Source: Anabaena sp. PCC 7108 (lineage in GTDB: Bacteria > Cyanobacteriota > Cyanobacteriia > Cyanobacteriales > Nostocaceae). From it: a stretch of DNA of 64,000 nucleotides. This document shows, one piece after another, positions 8,541 to 18,531 of this stretch (its first letter is position 1; every line of letters starts with the position of its first letter). Where the stretch lies: contig NZ_KB235896.1 in the NCBI RefSeq assembly GCF_000332135.1, forward strand, positions 5,091,356 to 5,155,355, in the 5' to 3' direction. The notes under the pieces were generated by a model that was given only the letters and a program-made list of their open reading frames with translations, made no database searches and was not told the origin of the DNA. A program made the translations under genes and the position numbers.

Positions 8541-10529
8541 TTACCAAAAATAACCGTGTTTTATTGTGGTTTCTCTTTTGCTGGAGTTGTATTGGAGGAG
8601 GTATTCGCGGGCTATTGCTTCGGTTTCTTTGAGGTTTTGATATTCTTTTTTCCCGATTTCGGTGTCGGTGGAAAGGAGGATGACTTGATGGCTGGCTGAG
8701 GGAAAGTATCTTTCTACTAGGTTGTTACGGTGGGAGGAGTCTAGTCTTCCTAGGGGGGTGTCTATGGCTACGGGTAAGCGTCTTCCTGATACTTTGGCTA
8801 GTCCCCATAAAAATGCGATCGCTAATAATTGTTTTTCACCCGCAGAAAGTCGGTGTTTGGGGACTGGTTTTCCGTTTAAATCATATAATGATAATCCGAA
8901 GGTTTTGCTATCAATAGCAATGCGGTGTACTAAGTCTGATTTATGTAATAAATATAGAAAACAGTTTTTTACTTCTTCTTCTAATTTGTTCAATTTTCTC
9001 AGGGTTAATCTTTCTCGAAATACCTTTAATGTTTGTTGAACTTTTAAGGCAGAATCAATAATGTGTTCACTATTTTGATATTTGAGATTTTCTACTGTAT
9101 ATTCATTTAGTTCTTGTCTCAATTTTTTAGTTTCTGTCTCTAATTCTATCAATTTTTGAGTCATTATTTCTGACTGAGATTTAATTCTATTAAATTGAGT
9201 TTGTGCTTCTTTTACTGCTTTTTGCAATTTTGTATATTCTTCGGGTGCAGCCGCAGTTTGTACTTGTCTTTCTAAGGTGAGTATTTCTTCTTCATAATTA
9301 GTTAATTCATCTAACTGTTTTTGGGCGGTATTTTGGGAAATTTGTAAACGATAAGTTATATTGTCAAGTAAACTTAAACTTTCTTCATCTCCATTTAACC
9401 AAGTATTTTCTGTTGATAAGTTATTGGTATATAAGTTATTGATATCTTCAGCTAAAAAAGATTGAATATTAGTAAGTTTATTATTTTCTAGATTTAATTG
9501 TTGTAGCCAATTTAGTAATCTTTCATCTCTGGCTATTAAGACATCTTTCGCTAATTGGATTTGTTGAGTTTTCAGTTCTTTTTCTCCCTGTCTTTGGACT
9601 TGCGATAATAAAGGACTAATTAAAGCCAACGGTAAAACATCAGCGGCTAGTTCACATAAAGATTCACGGACTTTATTAGCAACTTTGATTTTATCTTCTT
9701 TTTCTCTTTCTAATTGGCTACGTTCAGCAGCAATTTTACCACCTTCATTAACAAATCTATCTAAAGCTTCTTCATGAATTTTTTCTAATTCTGTAACTTC
9801 AATATTGAGATTTGCTAGTTTTATCTGATTATTTTCGTATTCTTCCTGTTTTTCATGGAGTCGGGTTTCAATTTCTTCTAATTTTGCTAAATCTTTTGTA
9901 TCTGCAAATTCTCGTTTTTTGCGATTTACTAAAATTTCTAAATCAATTGCTAATTTATCGGCTAATTCTAAACCCAAAAGTCCGTTAATAGCATCAACAA
10001 CTATGGGCGGCGGTATTTCCTGTTCTGCAAGTTCTTTAACTTGTTCACCGTCAAAGAGAAATAAATTGGAAATACCTAAAGGTAAAATATTTTCTATATA
10101 TTCATCCCAGATATTTGCTAATGAATCAATTGGCCAAGTTTCATCATCACCTAAAATGCCTAAATGGTCTTTACCATCTTTAGGATTTTTTTCCCAAGTC
10201 CGAACAATACGATATTTTATTGGTCTATCTTCTTCAATATGTTCAAAAACTAATTCAATACGAGTTTTTTCTGTAGGGTTAGCTTTACTATTCACACATT
10301 GGGTGAGAAAATCACTATAACTCAAATTTCCCCTTGTTGAACATTGGGCGCGTTGTCCATATAATGCAAGGCGAATGGCATCCATTAAGGTGGTTTTTCC
10401 ACCGCCATTCATTCCCCCGAAAAGGATAATTGGGCGAGCGTTATCTTCATCAATTTGGGGGTTGAGGTTGATGACTTGTTTACCAGCATAAGGACCGAAG
10501 TTTTGCAGGACTAATTCTAGGAATATCAT
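8541..10529 (-). CDS. dndD: DNA sulfur modification protein DndD (SMC/Rad50-like ATPase)
   Basis: This 662-residue protein has a Walker A motif at residues 38-47 (FGGMNGGGKTT), long coiled-coil arms from about 200 to 520, an ABC-type signature LSAGEKQLLAIAF and a Walker B VAIDTPLGRLD. FDGEQVKELAEQEIPPP is a DndD-type segment. DndD supplies ATP hydrolysis and is thought to alter or nick DNA for sulfur insertion. It lies downstream of dndC and upstream of the small gene and dndE, all on the minus strand. A second, diverged DndD-like gene lies at 18532-20601. Confidence 0.95.
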   Translation of the reverse strand: MIFLELVLQNFGPYAGKQVINLNPQIDEDNARPIILFGGMNGGGKTTLMDAIRLALYGQRAQCSTRGNLSYSDFLTQCVNSKANPTEKTRIELVFEHIEEDRPIKYRIVRTWEKNPKDGKDHLGILGDDETWPIDSLANIWDEYIENILPLGISNLFLFDGEQVKELAEQEIPPPIVVDAINGLLGLELADKLAIDLEILVNRKKREFADTKDLAKLEEIETRLHEKQEEYENNQIKLANLNIEVTELEKIHEEALDRFVNEGGKIAAERSQLEREKEDKIKVANKVRESLCELAADVLPLALISPLLSQVQRQGEKELKTQQIQLAKDVLIARDERLLNWLQQLNLENNKLTNIQSFLAEDINNLYTNNLSTENTWLNGDEESLSLLDNITYRLQISQNTAQKQLDELTNYEEEILTLERQVQTAAAPEEYTKLQKAVKEAQTQFNRIKSQSEIMTQKLIELETETKKLRQELNEYTVENLKYQNSEHIIDSALKVQQTLKVFRERLTLRKLNKLEEEVKNCFLYLLHKSDLVHRIAIDSKTFGLSLYDLNGKPVPKHRLSAGEKQLLAIAFLWGLAKVSGRRLPVAIDTPLGRLDSSHRNNLVERYFPSASHQVILLSTDTEIGKKEYQNLKETEAIAREYLLQYNSSKRETTIKHGYFW

Positions 10530-10752
10530 GGTTTTTGGGTTATTTTATTTGTGTGTGTTTTTTAACGAACCACAGAGGCACAGAGGACACAGAGGAAGAG
10601 AGAAAGGAGATGTTTATCTAGTTTTATCTCGTTTTCTGGCTCTGACAGGGAATGCTTTCAAGAGGCTCTGCCTCTGTTATAATTAGTTGAGGTAGAATCT
10701 CAAGATTGGCATTCTTAGCTAGAGGATAGGAAGGGGGAATGATATTTGCCCG

Positions 10753-12369
10753 TTATTCCCCATTATTATCCTTTTGTGCATATTTGAAGTTAGCCCAAGT
10801 TTGTGGTTTACTCTCTTGTTTTTCGGGGGTATCTCCTAAACTTAATTGCTTGAATTTTTCCCGAATTGTGGCAACATCACCTTCTAATGCTGCTTGTCTT
10901 AAATCCCGTTTTAAATGGGCATTTGCAATGGCTTTTTCTGGTGAACGGGAACTTGTATCAAAGCATTTTTCTAGGCTTTCGTAGATACCCACACGGCGAG
11001 TTTTTTTCTTGAATTGTCTTTCTGTATCTAATAGTCTGGCCATCAATTCTAAGTGCATTCCGTCACCGTCACAGATTTCTTCTAATACTCCCCATTCATC
11101 ACTACCAAGTATGCTATGGTCAGCACCAGGACGAGGATCTTTAAATACTTCTCCTGTGACTTCTTCATATATGCGGGGAACACTATCATCAAATTCGTGT
11201 TTTTCTTCTAACCATATTCGGCGAATTTCACTCAATTCAGCTTGAGAAATTAGGGTAATATCGCGCATATTTTCGGGTGCATTTTCACGCATTTCAGTTT
11301 GCGCTGTCAATAATTTTCTTAACCAATATTCTCGCCAATATTTTGTATACGGACCATGTATAGGTTCAACAGATGTTTCCCCATTTAAATTACGTTCAAA
11401 TAATTGAACTTCTCCCCAGATACGACGAAAATCTCTTTTTTCGCGGTCACGGTCAACATCTAATTCACTCCGAAAATCAACTAACGGTTGTAACCATTCT
11501 TTTTCTTCATCATTTTGAATCATTGCTTGCATAGATTTATCACTATTAACTAATGTGCAAACCCAGCAACCAAAGCGAGAACTACCACAGCTAGGAGTAG
11601 AAGTATCGACAACTAAAGGACATTCATTATCTGCTGTTGCACCTCTATACATAGAAAATAAATCTTTATTGCTATATCCCCAAGGGTTTTCCCATTGCAT
11701 TAAATATAGCCAAACTTCATCAGTCTGCCAATCTTCAATAGGTGTGTAAAGTAGAGAATTTATTAAATTAGGATGAGGACAAAGGCGTTCTCTGACTCGA
11801 CCTACTTCACGTTTTTCCATAATCAAACCACGAGTTATGCTTTCAGTTTTGCGAGTTCCTAAAATAACAATTGTTTCACCATTAGCTCTCACAACGTCAC
11901 GAATAAAAAGATTGGAAGGTTCTATTTTTAGCCGTCCGGTACACCAACGGAATTTATTGCGCGGTGCTGGGTAGCCTTTACCAATTAAACCTGCCCAATA
12001 TGTTTGTTTAGTTTCTGGTTGCAGCAAATGAGGTTGTATTGGCATTTTCTGCTCTTGAGCAGCTACTTCCATTTGTTTTAATGAGTTTTTTACCCAAGCT
12101 GAAACATAGGGATTTTCTACCCCTGTATCTGTCGTAATTACATGAATTGGCTTAGTTCTTTTTTCCGGTGGAAGTCCAGAAATTGCATTCCAAATAAGCT
12201 GTAAAGTAGCAGTGCTGTCTTTTCCACCCGAATAGCCTACTACCCAAGGTATCTGGTCTAAACAATACAATTCTTGAATTTCTGTCGTCAAAGCTTGGAT
12301 ATACTCCACTAACTCTGCTACAGTACGATTCGGCTGATTTTTATTTTCTGGCTGTTGTGCTGTAGTCAT
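10753..12369 (-). CDS. dndC: DNA sulfur modification protein DndC (PAPS reductase-like)
   Basis: The PP-loop SGGKDS at residues 47-52 marks an adenylating enzyme of the ATP-pyrophosphatase / PAPS reductase superfamily. A cysteine cluster (CPLVVDT, then SCGSSRFGCWVCT, near residues 250-275) fits the 4Fe-4S cluster known from DndC. It activates the phosphate backbone for sulfur transfer. At 538 residues it is full length. AGGTGG lies just before the ATG. It is transcribed divergently from dndB across a roughly 175-bp region. No dndA is present in the window; a housekeeping cysteine desulfurase probably supplies the sulfur. Confidence 0.96.
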   Translation of the reverse strand: MTTAQQPENKNQPNRTVAELVEYIQALTTEIQELYCLDQIPWVVGYSGGKDSTATLQLIWNAISGLPPEKRTKPIHVITTDTGVENPYVSAWVKNSLKQMEVAAQEQKMPIQPHLLQPETKQTYWAGLIGKGYPAPRNKFRWCTGRLKIEPSNLFIRDVVRANGETIVILGTRKTESITRGLIMEKREVGRVRERLCPHPNLINSLLYTPIEDWQTDEVWLYLMQWENPWGYSNKDLFSMYRGATADNECPLVVDTSTPSCGSSRFGCWVCTLVNSDKSMQAMIQNDEEKEWLQPLVDFRSELDVDRDREKRDFRRIWGEVQLFERNLNGETSVEPIHGPYTKYWREYWLRKLLTAQTEMRENAPENMRDITLISQAELSEIRRIWLEEKHEFDDSVPRIYEEVTGEVFKDPRPGADHSILGSDEWGVLEEICDGDGMHLELMARLLDTERQFKKKTRRVGIYESLEKCFDTSSRSPEKAIANAHLKRDLRQAALEGDVATIREKFKQLSLGDTPEKQESKPQTWANFKYAQKDNNGE

Positions 12370-12544
12370 TTTTCACCACCTACGTATATATGGACTTAGA
12401 CTCAATACTTCCCTGCGAGGGAAATCATCTGGTATATAAATAAACCTAGCTATGAGTGCAAAATATTTTTAAAAATTGCATCCCTAGTATCCATTTTTTT
12501 TGACAATAAAGCAAGAGTTAGTTACTAAGTTTTCAAAAACAAAT
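12370..12544. promoter_or_regulatory. Divergent dndC / dndB promoter region
   Basis: This AT-rich spacer separates the start of dndC (minus) from dndB (plus). It must hold the promoters for both directions. In other Dnd systems DndB represses the operon by binding here, which is known biology, not something I can see. No clean operator palindrome stands out by eye. Confidence 0.55.
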
Positions 12545-14143
12545 ATGAATGATAGTACAAACACACTAAATGATCAACTCGCTAACGAGTATTTAGAACG
12601 GGAAAATAAGGATAAACAGGTATTAGCTTTACTGCTAGAAAGGTTTTTAGAGAAGAAAGACCAAATTCTTGTCCAAAAGACAGAAATGGGTGGGACTGAG
12701 GCTTATGTAGGTTCTGTAACATTAGAATGGTTCGCGGGACGGGTACATTTTGCGTCTGGTTTACCCCTGCTGCAAAAAAAGTACAACCCAGAGACAGAGA
12801 ATATTGAAATTGACGCTGATAGTATTGATGAAATTCAACAACGTCCTGTTGATTGGTCGCGTCAAGCACCGTTAGTACAGTATTTAGCAGCGAGAAAAAA
12901 CCATAAATTTCCGGCTGTGTTGGTGGTAATTAATCAACCTTGGGTAGATAACCCCAAAGCAGCGGAGTGGGATAGTCAAGGAAGGGCTAAAAAAGCAACT
13001 ACTGATTTTATACCTTTAGATAAAGATGGTAAAGTTGGTTTACTGAATATTTCTGAAGAAAATGTGACAATTTATGCTTTAGATGGTCAGCATAGATTAA
13101 TGGGTGTCCAAGGTTTAATGGAGTTAATTAAATCTGGTAAACTCCAACGTTATAAAAAAGATAAAACTGCTGATGAAAGTTTTATTACTTTGTCAGATTT
13201 GATTGAGAAATATCAAGTAGAACCTGCTTATTTACAAAATTTACGTCAAGAAAAGATTGGGATTGAATTTATTTGTGCGGTGAATACTGGGGAAACTCAT
13301 ACAGAAGCAAAACGACGAGTAAGATCAATTTTTGTTCATGTGAATTTGATGGCTGCACCTTTAACGAAAGGTCAGTTAGCACAATTAAATGAAGATGATG
13401 GTTTTGCTATTGTAGCGCGAAAAATTGCGGTGACACATCCACTTTTAGAACAAAAACCAAATCGAAATCCGCGTGTTAATTGGAATAGTGCCACAGTAGC
13501 CGCTAATTCTACGGTTTTAACGACGCTGCAAGCTTTACAAGATATGTCTGAAAGGTATTTGGGGCAAAAGTTCCCCCACTGGAAACCTTTGGAAAAAGGG
13601 TTAATTCCCATGCGTCCAGAAAATGAAGAAATTCAGGAAGGAATTGCAGATTTTAGACTACTTTTTGATAATTTAGCTAATCTTCCCAGTTATAAAATAT
13701 TGGAACACGAAGAGACAACTGTTTTGCGTCGCTTCTATTTTGAAAAAGATGGTGGTGAGGGAAATATGTTATTTCGTCCAGTTTCTCAAGTTGCTTTAGC
13801 GCAAGCTTTGGGAACTTTGGTATTTAAAAAAGGTTTTGCTTTGACGGATGTTTTTAAGAAGTTGGAGAAATTTGACCGTCAAGGGGGTTTTAGTGGTATG
13901 GAATATCCTCAATCTTTATGGTATGGGGTTCTCTATGACCCAAATAAAAAGCGGGTACAGGTAGCAGGAAAAGATTTAGCTGTGAAGTTATTAATTTACA
14001 TTTTGGGGGGAATGACTGAAAAAATGGAAGTTACTGCTTTACGTAAAGCCTTAGCTAATGCTAGGACTATTGAAGAACAAACCATAAGTTTTGATGGAAA
14101 GTTTGTGAAACCGCAAGATGTAGGACTTCCAGTTATTATATAA
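12545..14143 (+). CDS. dndB: DndB, DGQHR-domain regulator of DNA phosphorothioation
   Basis: The DGQHR motif (DGQHRLMGVQGLM) sits at about residue 180 of a protein of 532 residues, longer than the roughly 360 residues of enterobacterial DndB. DndB proteins regulate dnd transcription and affect which sites are modified. The frame is open from a TTG at 12500, but MNDSTNTLNDQ at 12545 is the first ATG and is preferred; no Shine-Dalgarno is seen. The gene is divergent from dndC and converges on the HNH nuclease gene, with 7 nt between the two stops. It could equally be named a DGQHR-domain protein. Confidence 0.88.
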   Translation: MNDSTNTLNDQLANEYLERENKDKQVLALLLERFLEKKDQILVQKTEMGGTEAYVGSVTLEWFAGRVHFASGLPLLQKKYNPETENIEIDADSIDEIQQRPVDWSRQAPLVQYLAARKNHKFPAVLVVINQPWVDNPKAAEWDSQGRAKKATTDFIPLDKDGKVGLLNISEENVTIYALDGQHRLMGVQGLMELIKSGKLQRYKKDKTADESFITLSDLIEKYQVEPAYLQNLRQEKIGIEFICAVNTGETHTEAKRRVRSIFVHVNLMAAPLTKGQLAQLNEDDGFAIVARKIAVTHPLLEQKPNRNPRVNWNSATVAANSTVLTTLQALQDMSERYLGQKFPHWKPLEKGLIPMRPENEEIQEGIADFRLLFDNLANLPSYKILEHEETTVLRRFYFEKDGGEGNMLFRPVSQVALAQALGTLVFKKGFALTDVFKKLEKFDRQGGFSGMEYPQSLWYGVLYDPNKKRVQVAGKDLAVKLLIYILGGMTEKMEVTALRKALANARTIEEQTISFDGKFVKPQDVGLPVII

Positions 14144-14150
14144 TGGCTAA

Positions 14151-15089
14151 TTATGGCTGAAATATATGATGACGATGCCATTGTAAAGCTTCAATATCTG
14201 GAAAATATTTCTCTACTTTAGGTAATATGAGTATTTCCCCATGAAATTCTGTTATTGTTCTAGCATGGGGAGATACTTCTTCTAATTCTTTACTAACGAT
14301 AATTTTGTATTTATCATCAACAGCAAACCAACCTTTATCAAAAGCCCAATGATGATTTTTACAAAGTGCTATTCCGTTATGTATTCTACTGTCATAAAAT
14401 GCAGAAAATGGCTTTATATGTGCGCCGTCAACAATATTTTGATTACCAGTTTTAGTAACTTTCAGTCCACAAAAAGCGCATTGACAATCATATACAGAAA
14501 CAATAGCTTTTCTAAAAAAGGCATTTCTAATTAGTGTTTTTTTTAAACTCCATTTAGGGTTGTTAGGTAAATTTTCAGTATCATCTAGTTTTTCTATTTC
14601 TGGATAATCTTGAAAAGTCTGATTAATTTGTAGAAATTCCTCAATTTGATCTTCATTATCCGAGAAAAAAGCAGCTACAAGTACATCAATTAATTCTTTT
14701 CGAGAAGATTCATCTTGTAAATAGTTAAATAATTCCCTGTCTAAATATGCGTATTCAACAGCCAGTTTTAATTTGTTAGTTGTTTTTGGTTGTAAATTAT
14801 TAAAACCTGCTTTTATTTGTACGTGCCAAAATCCCTCATTTTGTAGATGAAAAAATGGATAGTGTAATCCCCCTTGATAAGATTGTGAGCCAATTACATC
14901 CCAATATTTATTAAAAGCTTCAATTAATTCATCTGAAACAAAAATTTGATTATTGGTAATAACTCCTCTCATAATTAAATCAATTACGGTTAAAAGTAAT
15001 ATCGGTTTATATTGAGCATTGCCACGTTTTCGGCTATTACTTACTTTCAAATTAGAGAATTTTTCACAATAAAAACGGAGATTATTCAT
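14151..15089 (-). CDS. HNH endonuclease with probable sulfur-binding domain (type IV, phosphorothioate-dependent)
   Basis: The C-terminal third holds an HNH/McrA nuclease: CAFCGLKV, VDGAHIKPFS, HNGIALCKNHHWAFDKGWF, with two CxxC/CxxH zinc ligands and the catalytic HH pair. The N-terminal 150 residues (YKPILLLTVIDLIMRG, LHYPFFHLQNEGFWHV) resemble the sulfur-binding domain of ScoMcrA-type enzymes that cut phosphorothioated DNA. It lies inside a complete Dnd modification locus, on the minus strand, and is followed upstream by the Dnd-associated protein 4 gene 34 nt away. Whether it cuts or spares modified DNA cannot be read from sequence. Confidence 0.85.
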   Translation of the reverse strand: MNNLRFYCEKFSNLKVSNSRKRGNAQYKPILLLTVIDLIMRGVITNNQIFVSDELIEAFNKYWDVIGSQSYQGGLHYPFFHLQNEGFWHVQIKAGFNNLQPKTTNKLKLAVEYAYLDRELFNYLQDESSRKELIDVLVAAFFSDNEDQIEEFLQINQTFQDYPEIEKLDDTENLPNNPKWSLKKTLIRNAFFRKAIVSVYDCQCAFCGLKVTKTGNQNIVDGAHIKPFSAFYDSRIHNGIALCKNHHWAFDKGWFAVDDKYKIIVSKELEEVSPHARTITEFHGEILILPKVEKYFPDIEALQWHRHHIFQP

Positions 15090-15123
15090 GTTTCACTACT
15101 TTGTAAAAATGTAAGCAAATGGA

Positions 15124-15597
15124 TCATTTTAAAAATCTACTTAAATTAAATTCTTCTTCTATGTTATTTTCTTGATAATCTCTTGCCGTAATTAAAATTA
15201 CTAGAAGTTGTGCTGCATAATCAACAACTCCGCGCAATTCACTTTGTAATATTTCTAATCCACCATTAGCATACTCTTCAAATATTTGAGTCCGTTTATC
15301 CTCATATTCATCTTCCCTAGACGCAAGTATTTGGATATCACTTGTCTCAACAATTCCTAATAATTTTATAATTTTGTCATATCCAAGTGAAGCAAAATTG
15401 TCTTGTGGAATTGGAGAAGGATCTCTTTTTGTGGTATCTCCTAGAGGAACACTTTTTTTATACTTTACTCCTAATGCTGCTGCAAATATCATCACCTCCA
15501 CATAAGTCTGGAAAGGTCCCGGTGTTTCTTTAGAAGCTAGTAACGATTTCACCAACTCAGCCTTATCTTGAGCAATTTTGATTCTATTTGCAGCCAT
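15124..15597 (-). CDS. DNA phosphorothioation-associated protein 4
   Basis: This 157-residue protein begins with an alpha-helical stretch RIKIAQDKAELVKSLLASKE followed by GPFQTYVEVMIFAAALG, which I recognise as the family often found beside dnd genes (Dnd system-associated protein 4). Its biochemical role is unknown. It is followed 34 nt downstream by the HNH nuclease gene, so the two probably form an operon. It has no catalytic motif, signal peptide or membrane segment. Confidence 0.82.
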   Translation of the reverse strand: MAANRIKIAQDKAELVKSLLASKETPGPFQTYVEVMIFAAALGVKYKKSVPLGDTTKRDPSPIPQDNFASLGYDKIIKLLGIVETSDIQILASREDEYEDKRTQIFEEYANGGLEILQSELRGVVDYAAQLLVILITARDYQENNIEEEFNLSRFLK

Positions 15598-15716
15598 AAT
15601 ATAAATATCTACACCCTTAATATATCAAAACAAACCTCATTTACTAATACTACACTCTTACATTCTTCTTTGCGCCTTTGCTCCTTAGCGTCTCTGCGCG
15701 AAACAAAATTATAAAA

Positions 15717-17615
15717 TTACCCCTCAGTTTTCACAGTCAAAACTTGCGGAGGAGTAGAATCAGGAGGATACAAAAAATCTACCTGAACTTGTCTTTTTTC
15801 ACCCGGTGCTAACTTCAACTTTACCAAAGCTTCCCCAGGTTGTCCCCGTCGCTGTACCAAATGCACATAGCGCGTTTTTTCCCCACCATTATCATCCGTA
15901 TAACGCACCCGCACAGTACCCCGGAAAAATATTTGTTCCACTTGTGGCTTCAAAAACAACAATCTATCAGTACCACCTTCATCCTTAACAGGCGTTTGAA
16001 TTGATACAGCTACAGTTCGGGCTTGACTACTAGAATTATATAGAGGTAAAGTCAGATTATATTCTACACCGTAGTTACTATGGGCAAAATACGCCGTATC
16101 AGGATAGCGTTTGAGCATTGACGCACTCTGTATTTGTCCTGTGCTGAGTGTAATTAAATGAACCGTTCCCAAAGGATAAGAAACCGCCTTTCCTGGCTGG
16201 GGTAAAGTTAAATTAGGGACATTTGGATTATCTGTAATATTTGCTTCCCATTTTGTCCCTTGAGAAACACCCGCAACGCGACTAAATACCGTTGGTTCTC
16301 TGGGAGGGTCTAAAGGCGTGGGAATGGGGTCACGCTTTCCTGCTAAACTGCCTGTATCTAATAGCTGTAGCCATTCTACAATAGTTGGAGGGCGATCGCT
16401 CCTCTTTGCTAAATTTGCCATAAAAATCGGTTTATTGCTACTCAACCGCATCATCACCGTGCGACCATTAGAAGAAGGTGCTTGCACAGAAATAGGTAAA
16501 CTAGCTAAAATTTGACTTTCACCCGGCTTTATCACCAGTTTGACAGGAAATATCTCTTGCTTAACCCCTCGCAGCACATCACTCATAGTCCGACTACCAG
16601 GGCCAGCATAAACCGTACCTTGGGGATTATCTACTATATCTGGTAAATTAATAAAAGGCGCTTCCCGTGAAAGATAACTAGCAGCTTGTAAAACTTCAAG
16701 ATTCACTGCTTCATTACCTGGATTATGAACAATAATTCCCTGATAGATAGTCCGGTTTTGGGTTATAGTTTCCGCTCTAACAATGTGATGAGAAAACACA
16801 TCAAATCTACCTTGAAAGGGATAATTTAAATGTGCTTCTTTGATTTTTTTCCCTTCTGGAGAAAAAGTAGAAAGTAAAATTCCATCAGTATCTACAAGTT
16901 CAGGACTATTACTATTAAAAGTAGGAAGAGAATCTAATTTTCCTGGTAAAGCGCGTACCTCTTGCGGTTGTACTTCCACACCAGCAATATATTGAGGAGG
17001 GACAGCGTAAATATTTAAAGCTCGACACATTAAAGTCGCAACTTCACCTCTAGTAGCTATTGCTTGAGGCTTTAACTTTTTAACATCAGGATAATTAACA
17101 ACAATACTATTAATAGTTCCCGCAGCTATAGAACTTTGAGCATAATTAGGAATTAAATTAGCATCTTCAAAATAACGTTGTAATATCTGATTTGAATTAG
17201 ATACAGAACTATAATTTTTTCCCCCAGCGACAACACCAATAATTTGCGCTCTAGGAATTGCTTGATTAGGTTGAAAAATATTTCCTGGATAACCAGAGAA
17301 AAACCCTTTTTGATAAGCAGTATTAATTGCTTTATATCCCCAATAATTAGGAGATACATCGTTAAATATAACCGAATCCCTTTTTATTGGTGCATTAGGA
17401 AAAGCATTTAACATTAAAACCGCAGCTTCTGCGCGGGTAACAATTGCATTAGGACGAAAACTACCATCAGGATAACCAGTAAGTAACTTCCTTTCTCCTA
17501 ATTGTTGAATACAATCTTTCCCCCAATAGTTTTGAGTATCAGAAAAAGCCAAAACACGAGCAGGTAAAAAGCTTAAAGCCAAAGTAATTATAAATAAATA
17601 ATTTCTAACTAACAT
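15717..17615 (-). CDS. S-layer-homology and DUF3370 surface protein
   Basis: A signal peptide (MLVRNYLFIITLALSFLPARVLA) is followed by three SLH modules (about residues 25-210; for example WGKDCIQQLGERKLLTGYPDG and YWGYKAINTAYQKGFFSGYPG) that anchor proteins to the cell wall or, in cyanobacteria, to outer-membrane structures. The remaining 400 residues match the DUF3370 pattern (DGILLSTFSPEGKKI, NYPFQGRFDVFSHH). The start at ATG 17615 has AGGGTG six bases upstream; a GTG at 17624 is less likely. It is exported. It sits between the two halves of the Dnd island without an obvious functional link. Confidence 0.85.
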   Translation of the reverse strand: MLVRNYLFIITLALSFLPARVLAFSDTQNYWGKDCIQQLGERKLLTGYPDGSFRPNAIVTRAEAAVLMLNAFPNAPIKRDSVIFNDVSPNYWGYKAINTAYQKGFFSGYPGNIFQPNQAIPRAQIIGVVAGGKNYSSVSNSNQILQRYFEDANLIPNYAQSSIAAGTINSIVVNYPDVKKLKPQAIATRGEVATLMCRALNIYAVPPQYIAGVEVQPQEVRALPGKLDSLPTFNSNSPELVDTDGILLSTFSPEGKKIKEAHLNYPFQGRFDVFSHHIVRAETITQNRTIYQGIIVHNPGNEAVNLEVLQAASYLSREAPFINLPDIVDNPQGTVYAGPGSRTMSDVLRGVKQEIFPVKLVIKPGESQILASLPISVQAPSSNGRTVMMRLSSNKPIFMANLAKRSDRPPTIVEWLQLLDTGSLAGKRDPIPTPLDPPREPTVFSRVAGVSQGTKWEANITDNPNVPNLTLPQPGKAVSYPLGTVHLITLSTGQIQSASMLKRYPDTAYFAHSNYGVEYNLTLPLYNSSSQARTVAVSIQTPVKDEGGTDRLLFLKPQVEQIFFRGTVRVRYTDDNGGEKTRYVHLVQRRGQPGEALVKLKLAPGEKRQVQVDFLYPPDSTPPQVLTVKTEG

Positions 17616-17682
17616 TCTTTGCACCCTATAATTGATAATTAACCGCTGATATAGGAATAATATTTGATTTATGAAAAGATAC

Positions 17683-17747
17683 GTAGGGTGCGTCAGACTC
17701 CATAAATTCTATTAATAAACAGATTTGTAATATCTGACGCACCCTAC
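17683..17747. repeat. Palindromic 65-bp repeat (gtagggtgcgtcaga...tctgacgcaccctac)
   Basis: The ends gtagggtgcgtcaga and tctgacgcaccctac form a perfect 15-bp inverted repeat around a spacer containing aataaacagatt. A second, less symmetric copy is at 59649-59714. This looks like a small non-autonomous mobile repeat. Confidence 0.85.
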
Positions 17748-17839
17748 AATACCTAATTTTTTTCAAAAATCAAATATGACTTCTATAAACATAAATAATA
17801 TTATCACATTTGCCTCTCTGCGACTCTGGGTGATACATA

Positions 17840-18481
17840 TCAACTAAAAATTCCCAACAACCAACGATTAACTTCACCATCATCTTGAGTTAGACTACGT
17901 TGAATAGCTTCTTTAACAGTAGCTATTTGTAAACCCGGTAAAACCTTCGACTCCTCAATTCTTCTACTTCCTCCGTCAATAATTTCAAAAGCAATAATAT
18001 CATGATTATTAGCATCCATCACCCAATATTCCTTTACCCCCAATCGTTCATAAAGTAACCGCTTAAACCCTAAATCATCATTTACAGAAGAACCAGCAAT
18101 TTCTACTACTAAAGTCGGTGCTGCTAACTCATTAATATTGACAGGAGAATTATTTAAAGGTGGAAATATTATCTTATCCCCAATATAAAAAGCTAAATCA
18201 GGTTGACATTCTCCTTCACCTATTTTTCTAAAGCTGGTATTAGTAGCTTCAATAATTTTGATATTTTTGAGAGTAGCAAATAAACTCACCACCTTAGAAA
18301 CAATAGAATTATAACGGCCATGACGAAAACCAACTGGTAACATTTCAATCCTCATGTAATTTTGATAAAAATAAAATCTTCCTTGCTGATAATCAGAATG
18401 TTCAGCAACTTCCATAAACTCATCCCAACTAACACTTACCCACGTATCTGTCACCAAATTTTGCAAATTTACAGTTAACAT
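17840..18481 (-). CDS. Uma2 family (DUF820) PD-(D/E)xK-like nuclease
   Basis: This 213-residue protein has the Uma2 layout: RHGRYNSIVSKVVSLFA, then ECQPDLAFYIGDK with the conserved Asp, APTLVVEIAGSSVNDD with the E-x-x pattern, and RLGVKEYWVMDAN. Uma2 proteins are extremely numerous in cyanobacteria and are restriction-endonuclease-like, but their targets are unknown. GGAG lies just before the ATG. It sits between the SLH gene and the second DndD-like gene, on the same strand. Confidence 0.88.
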   Translation of the reverse strand: MLTVNLQNLVTDTWVSVSWDEFMEVAEHSDYQQGRFYFYQNYMRIEMLPVGFRHGRYNSIVSKVVSLFATLKNIKIIEATNTSFRKIGEGECQPDLAFYIGDKIIFPPLNNSPVNINELAAPTLVVEIAGSSVNDDLGFKRLLYERLGVKEYWVMDANNHDIIAFEIIDGGSRRIEESKVLPGLQIATVKEAIQRSLTQDDGEVNRWLLGIFS

Positions 18482-18531
18482 ATAACTCCATTTCCTCTGT
18501 GTTCTCTGTGTCTCTGCGGTTCGTTACTCTT

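Noticed and set aside
16318-16515. Plus-strand ORF inside the SLH/DUF3370 gene
   Set aside because: It is a shadow of the conserved minus-strand frame, with no ribosome site.
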